Shown here: one piece after another, positions 47,214 to 57,674 of the stretch
How the letters are laid out: every line of letters starts with the position of its first letter
Numbering within the stretch: position 1 is the stretch's first letter
From: Ryuthela nishihirai
Taxonomy: Eukaryota > Arthropoda > Arachnida > Araneae > Heptathelidae
Assembly: GCA_038380435.1 (NCBI GenBank)
Contig: JAWZYU010000034.1
Span: forward strand, 6,058,704 to 6,122,703
Reading direction: 5' to 3'
Length of the DNA stretch: 64,000 nucleotides
Position numbers and translations under genes: made by a program
Notes under the pieces: generated by a model
Seen by the model: the letters and a program-made list of their open reading frames with translations, nothing else
The model's database searches: none
Told to the model about the DNA's origin: nothing

Positions 47214-47345
47214 GAGCCCATGATAATGTATGGATGCTTGTAATGATATGGGCTAATATGTTCGAGCCCATGATAATGCATGGATGCTTGTAAAGATATG
47301 GGCTAATATGTTCGAGCCAATGATAATGAATGGATGGATGTTTGT
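47214..47345 (+). repeat. 54-bp tandem repeat, ~2.5 copies
   Basis: Units contain GAGCCCATGATAATG, ATGGATGCTTGTAA and GATATGGGCTAATATGTTC. The GAGCCC...GCATGGATG order resembles the B-box and following part of SINE-B, from which it may derive. Confidence 0.75.
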
Positions 47346-47944
47346 TTTTTCTACTGAATTCCCCCCCACCCCCTCATACTCACAAGGAAAAAAAAAAGGA
47401 ATTGGGCCTTTTTTTGTTTTGGCTTTCATAATAGATTTTAAAAAAAAATGTGTTTAGCATTGGTTTTTAAGGGAAGTGCTAATTTTTGGAGCTGGTCTCT
47501 CTAGTCATTTTAACGAGTTGAGCTTGGCTGAACCGGTAATCATGTGTACAATCTATGGTTTTGCACATTTCATAACCTGCCGTGGTAGTATAAATGGTGG
47601 CAACTCTTTGATCATTTCAAAACCGTAAATGCAGAAAACAGAAATTTGCTTTCAAAAGCCGGAGCTATGAGATAGATTTCAAAACGTGGAGTCTCGGGAT
47701 GAAAATCAGAAAGGTGGCATCCCCAACTGTATGCAAAATATTTATAACTTCCTTTTTTCTTGATAACTTACATAGAGAACAGAGAAGGGCAGTTGAAGCT
47801 GCTTCTAGATTATACAGGCCTTCTTGTACAAGAATAGCACAGAACAAACAACCATGCCAGTAAAGGATTCGAACCTGGATCACCATAGAGAATATTTGTG
47901 AGTATGGGTTGGTGGACCTCAGTGGAAAAACAACACAAGCATCC

Positions 47945-48100
47945 ATACATGGGACCTGGGTTCAAGGACCCTTTAGTTATGAATTTTCTTTCTCGCATTG
48001 TCTTTCTGCTGAGATCTTGTCTTCATAACTGGTCTTCTAACATCTTAAATTCACATGCTCTTATGAGACCGGTGAGAAAACAGCTATTTGAGGGGTGTAA
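47945..48100 (+). mobile_element. SINE-B relic
   Basis: It contains TGGGACCTGGGTTCAAGGACC (head end) and TCTTTCTGCTGAGATCTTG, TGAGACCGGTGAGAAAACAG, TTTGAGGGGTGTA in SINE-B order, strongly diverged. Confidence 0.6.
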
Positions 48101-48683
48101 AAAAATAATCAACTAAGAATTTAATTCTCTAGTGCTTTTTACTTTATACATCCCTTGGAATTTAACTTTTGGTGTCGCAAGTTAGAGTATTGGTATACAT
48201 ACTAGATACGTTCCGTTTCGGATCCCGAAATGTCAGAATCATAAAAAAAATTGATTGTCAACTTCTGATAAAGATTGTTATCAACTTTTTAATTGCAACA
48301 AACAATAATTTTGCATTAAAAATAATGCTAAAGCATGATTTTGGTTTTTCCTTGACGAACAATGACTGTAGAATTGAACAAAAAATCCCAGCTATTTTTC
48401 ATTATATGCAAGCGAAGTTACTTTAAGTTGATGTTCCCTTTCTTCGAAGCTTTCATTTGTCGGAGAGGATTAAGGCTCGGGGAGAACAGAAAGAATTCTT
48501 CCAGGTCCATTAGAAGACTGGTGTTGTGGCTGATCAATTAAAGCTTCTTCTTAAGGGGGTGTGTTCAAAATCCGGAATTGTTCCCCAATGGTCTTTTACA
48601 CATCGGGCCGAAATGGTAACCAAAGGGTAAAAGCATGAACGCATGACCAACTCTTGGCCAACATAATATTTTAATTCTGTGGT

Positions 48684-49421
48684 TTTAGGGTGCTGAATCG
48701 CGAAGCATTTTTCATTAAAATGAAAACACGCGCATGCAAAATTAAGCGTGCGAACAAATATATCTATTGTGTAAAATGCAAGTATGGCCAACCTATGGTA
48801 CTCATAACCAGAGTGAAAAGCTAGATGATTTCACTTTCACTCAAAAGAGTGCTTAACAAAACCGTCTCGCATCTGTTTTTGCCAAAAGTCACGCTTTTCT
48901 TACCACATTTTTGATTCGTGAACCCTGTAGTTTTGCTTATTTAGTATGTCGGGATATCACAGAAGCGAAATTTCCATACTTCTTATAATCATTGAGAACT
49001 TTATGAATTTTAAAGGTTACTCTTGGTCTTCAATAAATGTTATTCTAAAGAAATGCCATATTTGGCATTGAGTTTAGATTATGCAAGTTGAGTGATCATA
49101 ATTACAATATCAATCAAAAGTTTATTTTTCCTTCTTAAAATTTGCATTAGATTCTAAAATAATTTTAAAAACATCTACATATTATATTTTTTTAATAAGG
49201 CTGAAATACAAGAATAGAACACAATTAAGAAGCATTTAAGTATTTATTTTTTTACATTAAAATTGCATAAATCATTCGCTATTTGCAGAAAACATAGAAT
49301 GAAAGACAAAATACAGGAACACTGTACTTTCGCACCCACACAGTCATTATTACCCCCTGTACTATGGCTTCACTGGAGTGTTCGCCTGAGTGTAATTGGA
49401 TGGAACCTGGAGAGTTCACCT
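48684..49421 (-). repeat. Palindrome left arm (0.74-kb element, inside hAT)
   Basis: Near-identical reverse complement of 49668-50440, lacking a block of about 35 bp present there (around 50308-50345). Ends at TTTAGGGTGCTG and GAGAGTTCACCT. Confidence 0.9.
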
Positions 49422-49569
49422 TAAGTGATTTTCCCCCACATAGCTATACTTTGAAGCATACCGGAAAGAAGTGAAATCTACTTTCACCACTGGCGATACC
49501 TAACTAGCTAAGGGTTAAGGTTCTCCCACTGCTAAAGGCTGAAGGAACTTCAGGCAGTACCTTTTCAAG

Positions 49570-49621
49570 TACGTCTAATTTAACATCTAAAATATAATTT
49601 AGATGTAAATTATAATTTAGT
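49570..49621. other. 52-bp AT-rich palindromic insert between 13-bp duplications
   Basis: GTACCTTTTCAAG occurs at 49557-49569 and 49622-49634. The insert contains ACATCTAAAATATAATTTAG followed by ATGT, a near-perfect palindrome. It looks like a very small mobile insertion in the RTE 5' region. Confidence 0.6.
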
Positions 49622-49667
49622 GTACCTTTTCAAGGGTCATATGACCTGCCTGAAACACATTACTCCA

Positions 49668-50440
49668 AGGTGAACTCTCCAGGTTCCATCCAATTACACT
49701 CAGGCGAACACTCCAGTGAAGCCATAGTACAGGGGGTAATAGTGACTGTGTGGGTGCGAAAGTACAGTGTCCCTGTATTTTGTCTTTCATTCTATGTTTT
49801 CCGCAAATAGCGAATGATTTATGCAATTTTAATGTAAAAAAATAAATACTTAAATGCTTCTTAATTGTGTTCTATTCTTGTATTTCAGCCTTATTCAAAA
49901 AATATAATATGTAGATGTTTTTAAAATTATTTTAGAATCTAATGCAAATTTTAAGAAGGAAAAATAAACTTTTGATTGATATTGTAATTATGATCACTCA
50001 ACTTGCATAATCTAAACTCAAATGCCAAATATGGCATTTCTTTAGAATAACATTTATTGAAGACCAAGAGTAACCTTTAAAATTCATAAAGTTCTCAATG
50101 ATTATAAGAAGTACGGAAATTTCGCTTCTGTGATATCCCGACATACTAAATATGCAAAACTACAGGGTTCACGAATCAAAAATGTGGTAAGAAAAGCGTG
50201 ACTTTTGCCAAAAACAGATGCGAGACGGTTTTGTTAAGCACTCTTTTGAGTGAAAGTGAAATCATCTAGCTTTTCACTCTGGTTATGAGTACCATAGGTT
50301 GGCCATACCTGCAGTATAAAAAATAAATTCTTCAGGCCATACTTGCATTTTACACAATAGATATATTTGTTCGCACGCTTAATTTTGCATGCGCGTGTTT
50401 TCACCTTAATGAAAAATGCTTCGCGATTCAGCACCCTAAA
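49668..50440 (+). mobile_element. 0.77-kb unclassified element, palindrome right arm
   Basis: It is flanked by an exact 11-bp duplication ACATTACTCCA (49657-49667 and 50441-50451), and excising it restores RTE 5' sequence, so it is a genuine insertion. There are no terminal inverted repeats, no tRNA-like head and no long frame. Its class is not recognised. Confidence 0.8.
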
Positions 50441-50959
50441 ACATTACTCCAGTTTAGGATTCACAATGCCCAACTAGCTGAGAGTTCAGGTTACCTGCAA
50501 TGACCTCTGATCAGGATTATCCAGCAGCTGATATAAAGTATCCCATGCCTCTGCTCACTTAGGGCTGGCAACCCACAAGCAAACAGAAATCACAAAGGCA
50601 GATTCCCATCTGAGCTTTCACATTACCTCTCTGCTGTATGTTGTATTGGGTGTGACCCAGATGACTTGTGGAACTCAGGCCATTGCATCTTGGTATGACA
50701 TGACATGAGGTCTGTTGAATGGTTACAGAGGGAAGGAGGGAGTGGAGCCCATCAGAGAAGAAACTTCTGACCGTCAAAATGGTTGGAAGTGGATTGCCAT
50801 GCTCTGGGCTCATTGAAAGACTTTTTGATAAAGTCGGGTCAACACTCTGGGAGTGTGTGACTGGATATTCTCGGTGGGACAGTGGAATAAGGCTGCACCC
50901 AATTGTTATTCTATTCGTTTATGTAAAGTGCTGTTTATTATTTGTTGTATCTGATGAGA

Positions 50960-51420
50960 TTATTTGGTTTCGGGGGCTTTTTTATAATTTGGTTGGCAGT
51001 ACAATGTTTGCGATTTTCATATTTTTCGGTTTGTGTTGCCTGGGAGGACATTATTTAGTTTTGGGGCTTTTTTACAATTCACTCTGTGGTGCACTGTTTA
51101 CGATTTTTATGTTTTTCGGTTTGTGTTGCCTGGAAGGATATTTAGTTTCTGAGCTGTTTTATAATTCGGTTGGCAATGCACTGTTTTCAATTTTCATGTT
51201 TTTTGGTGTGTGTTGTCTGCAAGGATATTATTTAGTTTTGGGGGCTTTTTTAACAATTCGGTTGGCACTGCACTGTTTCCGATTTTGTTGCTTTTTGGTA
51301 TGTGTTATGACCAATGAGATTTAGTTTTGGGAGCTTTTTTATAATGCCAGTCGGCAATGCATTGTTGATGATGTTCTTGGTTTTGAGATTGGTGTTCGAT
51401 TCCATTAATTCTGGGGATTT
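50960..51420 (+). repeat. 90-bp minisatellite array 1, ~5 diverged units
   Basis: Repeated words are GTTTGTGTTGCCTGG(G/A)AGGA, TATTTAGTTTTGGGGC, TTTTATAATTCGGTTGGC and GCACTGTTT.CGATTTTCATG. It ends in TCCATTAATTCTGGGGATTT. Partner array 2 lies at 56791-57640 and ends in a similar way. A 201-residue frame (50719-51324) crosses it but also crosses unrelated sequence. Confidence 0.88.
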
Positions 51421-52050
51421 ATTTAAGGTAATTAGGCCCGTGTAGTGATTACGGTCCTCAGCCGATAGATGGCATTGCTCAAGTGGCGTGTGACATTCAA
51501 GTGTGAAGTATGATGTCGATGTGTAAAGTATGACGTAGAAACATAACTGTTGGTTGTTGGTGGCCTATGGCTCTTTGATTTGTTTCTTTTGGGTGGGTAA
51601 TGTGGAGTCACGTTATGTGTGTGATTTGACGAGAGTGTGAAGTTACGTTTGTTTTTGTTTGCCATTTTTGCTTGATGACTTCTTTGGATAACATGCCTAT
51701 GTGGTTAGAGGTAAGTGCGTGTGTATCGTATATTTAATGGGGGTGGGGTGTTCAGTGATAGGTAGAATACGAATAATTAATACGTTCTAGTTTTTTTTTT
51801 TTTGAAAATTGGCTAAAATATGGTAAATAATAAGTTAAGATATTTTGGGGTTGGAATTATTTAATATTTGGAGGGTTGTTGTTGATAGTGTTAGTGAACT
51901 GTTTTGTAAAGTTATGGGCATATTTTTGAGAAGTGAGAGTTCGGTAGCTTTTTATGGCTGTGTTTAAGGGGGAATGTTTTTGTTAGGTTCTTTGGTGTGA
52001 GGGGTATTTGAATGGGAAGGGAGGAGTGGTTTGTACGAATTAGTATTATT
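51421..52050. other. GT-rich stretch without recognised gene
   Basis: The plus strand is enriched in G and T. No exon or repeat family was recognised. Confidence 0.5.
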
Positions 52051-52051
52051 T

Positions 52052-52194
52052 GAATTCTTTTTTTTGTGTTGAGTATGATGTGTGTTTGGTTGTGAGTATG
52101 GAAGAAAATGGTAAAAGTTTAGAATGTGGGGAAATTAAGTGATAAAAACAAGTGTTTTTATGGGGTGTTAGTGTTTTAGGAGAATAGTTTTTGG
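52052..52194 (+). repeat. 143-bp target-site duplication, left copy
   Basis: From GAATTCTTTTTTTTGTG to AGAATAGTTTTTGG; it equals 55824-55966 except for one A/G difference. Confidence 0.93.
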
Positions 52195-55100
52195 GGAATT
52201 GGCCTGTAAATGGTAGCTAGGCGTAAACTGGAAGGAGAGCTGTGTACCAATCCCTAGTGATGATGCACAGAACCGGCCAGGTCTAGCACCTAATGTCTGA
52301 CCCCGCCTTCTTGTGGTGCAGGCCGTTAGTAACTTTCCAAAGAGATATTCTCTTTTGGAAGGGAACGGAAGGGGAGGGCTGCCAGTTCAGTATGGCCTGC
52401 TGATCTGGTCATCTACGGCCACTTTTTTCTTTTTTTTCAACCCTGCTGAGGAGTGGTGAACTTCACAGGGTCCTGGTGCTGACCATTTATACCTACTAGA
52501 CTGGACTTGTTTATGGATTTGAGCTTGATTATTGATCCTGGACTTGCTGCACTGGTGGGCCTCTGTTGAGGGAGAGTCTGCCACTGTGTTTTTTGTTTGC
52601 TTCTGGGTTGCCAGCTCTAAGTGAACAGAGGCATGGAATACCTTATATCAGCTGGTGGATAATCCTAATCAGAGGCCATCGCAGGTACCTGAACCTTACT
52701 TAGCTAGTTGGGCATCGTCAAGCCTAAACTGGAGTAATGCGTCTCAGGCAGGCCATGTGGCTCTTGAAAAAGTCCACTTGAAAAGGTGGTGCCTGAAGTT
52801 CCTACCAGCATCGGTGACTTCAGCCTTTAGCGGAGGAGGAACGGGTCTTTGCCCTGTGCCTGCGATCAGGGGGCTGTTTGATATTGTTGGCCCTACCAAT
52901 CTCAATAAACCTAATTTCTTTAAAAATCCTACTAATCATTTTCTCTCTGCAGGAACGTGAGGACATTACATAGAGATTATTCTCTTGATGTCCTCATGCA
53001 GGAATTCCAGCGCTATAACCTAGGTATTCTAGGCTTGCAAGAGACCAGATGGACAGGTAAAGGTGAGATACTTAAAAATAACTTTAAATTTCTCTTTACA
53101 GGGAGGGAGGATGGAAAGCATCACCAAGGTGTGGGTCTGCTGCTCAGCAGACATGCTAGTGATGCTCTTCTAGGATATGAGTGCATTAATGAAAGGTTTC
53201 TTACAGCAAAATTTCAGACAAGCATTAAAAACTTGAATGTTATCTGCTGTTATGCCCCCACTGAGGATGCTGATGAGGATGAGAAGGATAGGTTTTATGG
53301 ACAACTTCAGGATATTTTGAATTCTGTCAAGAAAGGAGATATTACCCTTGTTCTAGGTGATTTCAATGCCAAAGTTGGTACTGACTCTGATCTTTGGGGA
53401 AGGGTGATAGGCCCTTTTGGTATTGGTAGCTGCAATGGCAATGGGCAACGTCTCCTACAGGTAAGTAAACTCAATGGTTTCAGAATAACTAACACATATT
53501 ACAAACACCGCGATATACATAAATACACATGGGTTTCACCTGATGGGCTGCATAGGAATATGATTGATTATATATTAATTAACAGCAAATGGGCTAGTTC
53601 TGTTAGAAATACCAGGGCATATAGGGGAGCTGAAATTGGATCTGACCATTACCTTCTTAAAAGTGTCTTGCAACTTAAACTTAAAAAGTGTTGTGCTAAG
53701 GTTAAAAAATTTACCTTTAATACTGAAGCTCTGAATGACCCAGTTATAGCTAAAGCTTACCATGATAGGTTACTTAGTCATTATGACAGTCATGGTTTGC
53801 TTAATACTGAAGTTGAGGAAGAATGGGGCCATTTTAAACAGGCTTTTTGGGAAACTAACAGTACTCTTTTAGGAAAAAAGGAGCAGAGGAGGCAGAATTA
53901 TTTAAGTGATAAGGCAATTGAGCTTATTTCAGAAAGAAGGAACTGCAGGAATGTCCTTAATCAGTACCCTACTAGTCCTAATAGAAAAGATTACAGAGAG
54001 CTTAATAAACGTGTAAAGGATCAGTTAGCTACTGATAAAAATCTTTGGCTTGTTAGCTTGGCTGACAAACTGAGGAAGCAGTTAGGCAGCACAACAGCAG
54101 GGAGCTGTACCAGATAGTTAATGTTTTATGTGGTAGAAAACGGACAGGCATACAGGGATGAAGGATAAACAAGGTAAGGTTTTAGAAGGTGAGGATTCTC
54201 TCATGGCTAGGTGGGCTGAGCATTTCAGTGATGTTCTGAACAATGTGGTTAGTTCTACTCCCATTGTAATGATTATAGATGCATTGGCAGCTTTAATGTT
54301 GGCCCTATAACACAATCTGAAGTTAGTTTGGCTATCTCTAAACTGAAACTTCATAAATCCCCAGGGGTAGATGAAATTACTACAAAATGCTCAGAGCTGG
54401 GAATGTTTTGGTTACCACTTGGATGACTGAAATTTTGAATAACTTTTATGATAAAGGCATGGTTCCTAAAGATTTTACCAGAGCTATTATTATCCCTATT
54501 TTCAAAAAAGGTGATCGCAGTTCTTGTGATAACTATAGGGGTATCAGCCTACTCTCTGTTCCAGGTAAAGTTCTTTCCATGATTGTGCTTAATAGAATTA
54601 AGAATCTGGTTGACAGGCAATTGCGTGATGAGCAATGTGGATTCAGAAGTGGTAGGGGATGTGTGGATCAGATATTTTCACTTAGGCAGATTCTTGAGAA
54701 ATGTTTAGAATTTCAGAAACCTTTGGTTGCTAGCTTTGTTGATTTCAAAAAGGCTTTCGACTCTGTTGATCGTCATAATTTGTGGTTGATTGTGAGATCA
54801 TATGGTATACCTGACAAGTTAGTTAACATAATGAAAGCTCTCTATAATAACACTGAGTCATGTGTGAGAGTTGGTAAGTCTTGTAGCAATTGGTTTAACA
54901 TTACGTCTGGTGTTCGACAAGGGTGCATTTTGTCTCCTTTTCTCTTTAGCTTGGTTGTTGATTATGTTATGCGAAATTCACTTTGAGGGAAAGATTTTGG
55001 CCTTAAATGGGCTGGAGATACGAAAATTTCTGATTTAGATTATGCTGATGATTTAGCCCTTTTGGCAAATGATGTTGATCAGATGAACTCTTTCATTCGA

Positions 55101-55823
55101 GCTGTTGATGAGACTGGTAGTAGAGTAGGTTTGGTTATAAACAGAAAGAAAACTAAAGTGATGAAAATTGGTCAGGCAGGTTGTGATTCAGTTAATCTGA
55201 ATGGTTGCAGTCTTGAGCAGGTGTCACAGTTTAATTATCTTGGGAGCTATGTAACTGATACTGGTGATGTGCGGCATGAGATTAACAGACAAATAGGTAT
55301 TGCTGATGGGACATTTAAGAATCTATGGAGATTGCGGAGAAATAGGCATATACACCTAAAGACTAAAATTAGACTGTATAATAGTTTGGTTCTTTCTAGG
55401 GTTAGTTATGGTAGTGAAACTTGGACGCTGTGTAAACAAGATAACAGGAAACTAGATGCTTTTGATTCTAGATGCTTATGCAGTATCTTGGGTATTTGGT
55501 GGTTTAACTTTGTAACTAATGATGAGGTTAGGCAAAGGAGTCTGCAACCTCCTTTAAGCAGCATATTGTGCAGAGAGAGACTCCGGTGGTTTGGCATGTT
55601 GCCCATATGGATAATTATAGATTGGCGAATAGGGTTATGAACAGTGTGCCTAGAGGCCTCAGATGCGGTGGGCAGACAATGTCAAACAGGACTTTGTTAG
55701 AATTGGTGTGCAGTGGCCGGATGCAGCAGATGTAGCTCAGGTACAGATATGCTTGGAGAATTAAACTGCGTGGTCTGGTTGGACCTCCGTAGCCCATGGC
55801 TGCTTGAGGATGATGATGATGAT
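52195..55823 (+). mobile_element. RTE-clade LINE copy 4, full length
   Basis: 3.63 kb, from the 5' region (CCTGTAAATGGTAGCTAGG) to the 3' GGCTGCTTGAGG(ATG)n. It is bounded on both sides by a 143-bp direct repeat. About 600 bp of 5' untranslated sequence precede the endonuclease. Confidence 0.93.
52790..55640 (+). pseudogene. RTE endonuclease-reverse transcriptase, few lesions
   Basis: The longest frame (52957-54117) carries LQETRWTGKG, GDFNAKVGTDSD, TWVSPDGLHRNMIDYI and SDHYLL of the endonuclease. Later frames hold NYRGISLLSVPGKVL, FRSGRGCVDQIFSLRQ, FVDFKKAFDSVDRHN, GVRQGCILSPFLFSL (54387-54986) and KTKVMKIGQ, FNYLGSYVTDTGDV, YGSETWTL (55062-55640). Lesions: a small deletion at about 52952 that removes the SWN motif, a frameshift near 54070, a 2-nt deletion near 54382, and a TGA at 54984-54986. 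The YADD box (near 55040) survives. Confidence 0.88.
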
Positions 55824-55966
55824 GAATTCTTTTTTTTGTGTTGAGTATGATGTGTGTTTGGTTGTGAGTATGGAAGAAAATGGTAAAAGTTTAGAATGTG
55901 GGGAAATTAAGTGATAAAAACGAGTGTTTTTATGGGGTGTTAGTGTTTTAGGAGAATAGTTTTTGG
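55824..55966 (+). repeat. 143-bp target-site duplication, right copy
   Basis: Direct repeat of 52052-52194, starting directly after the (GAT)n tail of RTE copy 4. Confidence 0.93.
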
Positions 55967-56349
55967 TGAAACATATAAAGTGAGTTTTCAGAAGTTTGTA
56001 GTGTAGTGGGGGGAGTATGCTTGGGGGAAATAATGTTGCAAGTTTTTGTGTGTGGGATTGAAAATGGAGATAGAAACGAACACATGTATTTCGTTATAAT
56101 AGTTTGGGGTGAATTGAATGTTTTTTAGTAGTTATGTGTAATATGGTAATTATTAATGTATTATAGTGATTTATTAATTTTGCTGTATATTTAGGTGTCT
56201 TTTAAATTTAGTTATATGATTTATTGTTAATATGTGAAAACGTTTGGCGGATTTTTGATGTAGTAATTATGGGTATTATGGGATTGTCGGTGTGTGAAAA
56301 AACGGCAGTTTTTCATAGAATCAGGAAAGTTAATGAAAATTTTAGGGGT
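55967..56349. other. GT-rich stretch without recognised gene
   Basis: Nothing recognised; it continues the composition of the flanks of RTE copy 4. Confidence 0.5.
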
Positions 56350-56725
56350 GGGGTGATAGTGGCGGAGTCAGTAGCGCACTAGGCTTGTAATATGTAGTTC
56401 CAAGGTTCGAGTTGGGTCAACGTTTAGATTTATCTCGGCAAATTTCCCAACCCTGCCCATGGTTAGTAGGGGACACCTATAGGATTTGAAATGCTGCCGT
56501 CCGTCGGTTGGGATGTTAAGCCATGGCCCTGTGTGGGAGAGAGTCTTAATCTGTGTACGTTAAAGAACATGCTGGATGGCCTTGATGGGAAGTTACCATC
56601 TGTCTCCCAACAGCTATTCCAGTGGGTACCGTCCGCCTACCTTTCGTGAGCCTTCGGGGTTCATGTGACCTCACCATTTAGCCCATGGTGTGGGAAAAAA
56701 GTGGGGCTCAGAGGTAAAACCACAA
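56350..56725 (+). mobile_element. SINE-A copy, plus
   Basis: The tRNA-like head GTGGCGGAGTCAGTAGCGCA with B-box AAGGTTCGAGTT, body CGTTAAAGAACATGCTGG and end CTCAGAGGTAAAACCACA. It is the only SINE-A in plus orientation. AATTTTAGGGGTGGGG and AATTTAGGAGAGGG may be an eroded duplication. Confidence 0.87.
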
Positions 56726-56790
56726 TGTAATTTAGGAGAGGGTTATTTGAGCTGTAAGATATTTTTTTGTCAGATTTTTGTTTTTTTTTT

Positions 56791-57640
56791 ATAATTCGGT
56801 CGGCGGTGCACTGTTTCCGATTTTCATGTTCTTTGGTTTGTGTTGCCTGGGAGGACATTATTTAGTTCTGGGGCTTTTTTATAATTCGGTCGGCGGTGCA
56901 CTTTCCGATTTTCATGTTTTTCGGTTTGTGTTGCCTGGGAGGACATTATTTAGTTCTGGGGCTTTTTATAACTCGGTCGGCAGTGCACTGTTTCCGATTT
57001 TCAAGTTTTTCGGTTTATGTTGCCTGGGAGGACATTATTTAGTTCTGGGGCTTTTTATAACTCAGTCGGCAGTGCACTGTTTCTGATTTTTATGTTTTTC
57101 GGTTTGTGTTGCCTGGGAGGACATTATTTAGTTCTGGGGCTTTTTTATAACTCGGTCGGCGATGCAGTTTCCGATTTTCATGCTTTTCGGTTTGTGTTGC
57201 CTGGGAGGACATTATTTAGGTCTGGGGCTTTTTTATAATTCGGTCGGCGGTGCACTGTTTCCAATTTTCATGTTTTTTGGTTTGTGTTGCCTGGGAGGAC
57301 ATTATTTAGTTCTGGGGCTTTTTATAACTCGGTCGGCAGTGCACTGTTTCTGATTTTCATGTTTTTCGGTTTGTGTTGCCTCGGAGGACATTATTTAGAT
57401 CTGGGGCTTTTTTATAATTCGGTCGGCAGTGCACTGTTTCCGATTTTCATGTTTTTTGGTTTGTGTTGCCTGGGTGGACATTATTTAGATTTGGGACTTT
57501 TTTATAATTCGGTCAGTGGTGCACTGTTGGCGATTTTTTGCTTTTTGGTATGTGTTATGACGATGATATTTAGTTTTGGGGGCTTTTTTATAATGCTGGT
57601 TGGCGATGCTTTGTTGATGATGATCTTGGTTTTGAGACGT
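56791..57640 (+). repeat. 90-bp minisatellite array 2, ~9-10 units
   Basis: Starts of ATAA.TCGGTCGG fall at 56791, 56881, 56968, 57057, 57147, 57235, 57324, 57414 and 57504, a period of 87-90 bp. Each full unit would encode 30 hydrophobic residues (YNSVGGALFPIFMFFGLCCL plus GGH...), but 1-3-base deletions shift the frame between units. Confidence 0.92.
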
Positions 57641-57674
57641 GTTCAATTTCATTAATTCCAGTGATTTATTTAGG

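Larger units (their letters stand above)
45943..49492. mobile_element. Non-autonomous hAT element, 3.55 kb
   Basis: The 15-bp inverted ends CAGTGGTGAAAGTAG (45943-45957) and CTACTTTCACCACTG (49478-49492) are exact complements, of the form typical for hAT. They are flanked by an 8-bp duplication, GCAATACC (45935-45942) and GCGATACC (49493-49500), one mismatch. Joining the flanks restores RTE 5' sequence. No hAT transposase (BED finger or dimerisation domain) was found inside; the interior holds SINE-B relics, a 54-bp tandem repeat and one copy of the 0.74-kb palindrome arm. Confidence 0.88.
42875..50593 (-). mobile_element. RTE-clade LINE copy 3, split by a hAT and a 0.77-kb element
   Basis: The 3' end lies at about 42875 (CTCATGCAGCCATGGGC). 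The RT and endonuclease regions run to 45942. The 5' untranslated region resumes at 49493-49667 and again at 50441-50593 after two later insertions. The 5' region contains a duplicated segment (the CTAAAGGCTGAAG ... TTACTCC block occurs near 45850-45921 and near 49531-49667). Copy 3 is the most diverged of the long copies. Confidence 0.85.

Noticed and set aside
48670..49435. Target duplication around the left palindrome arm
   Set aside because: Flanks CTGTGGT and TAAGTGATT share only a loose match; unlike for the right arm, no duplication can be claimed.
50719..51324. 201-residue frame with hydrophobic repeats
   Set aside because: It crosses unrelated sequence and then minisatellite array 1; the homologous array 2 breaks the frame repeatedly.
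56778..57655. Series of hydrophobic frames resembling a membrane protein
   Set aside because: They are produced by the 90-bp minisatellite in successive frames, with 1-3-base indels between units.
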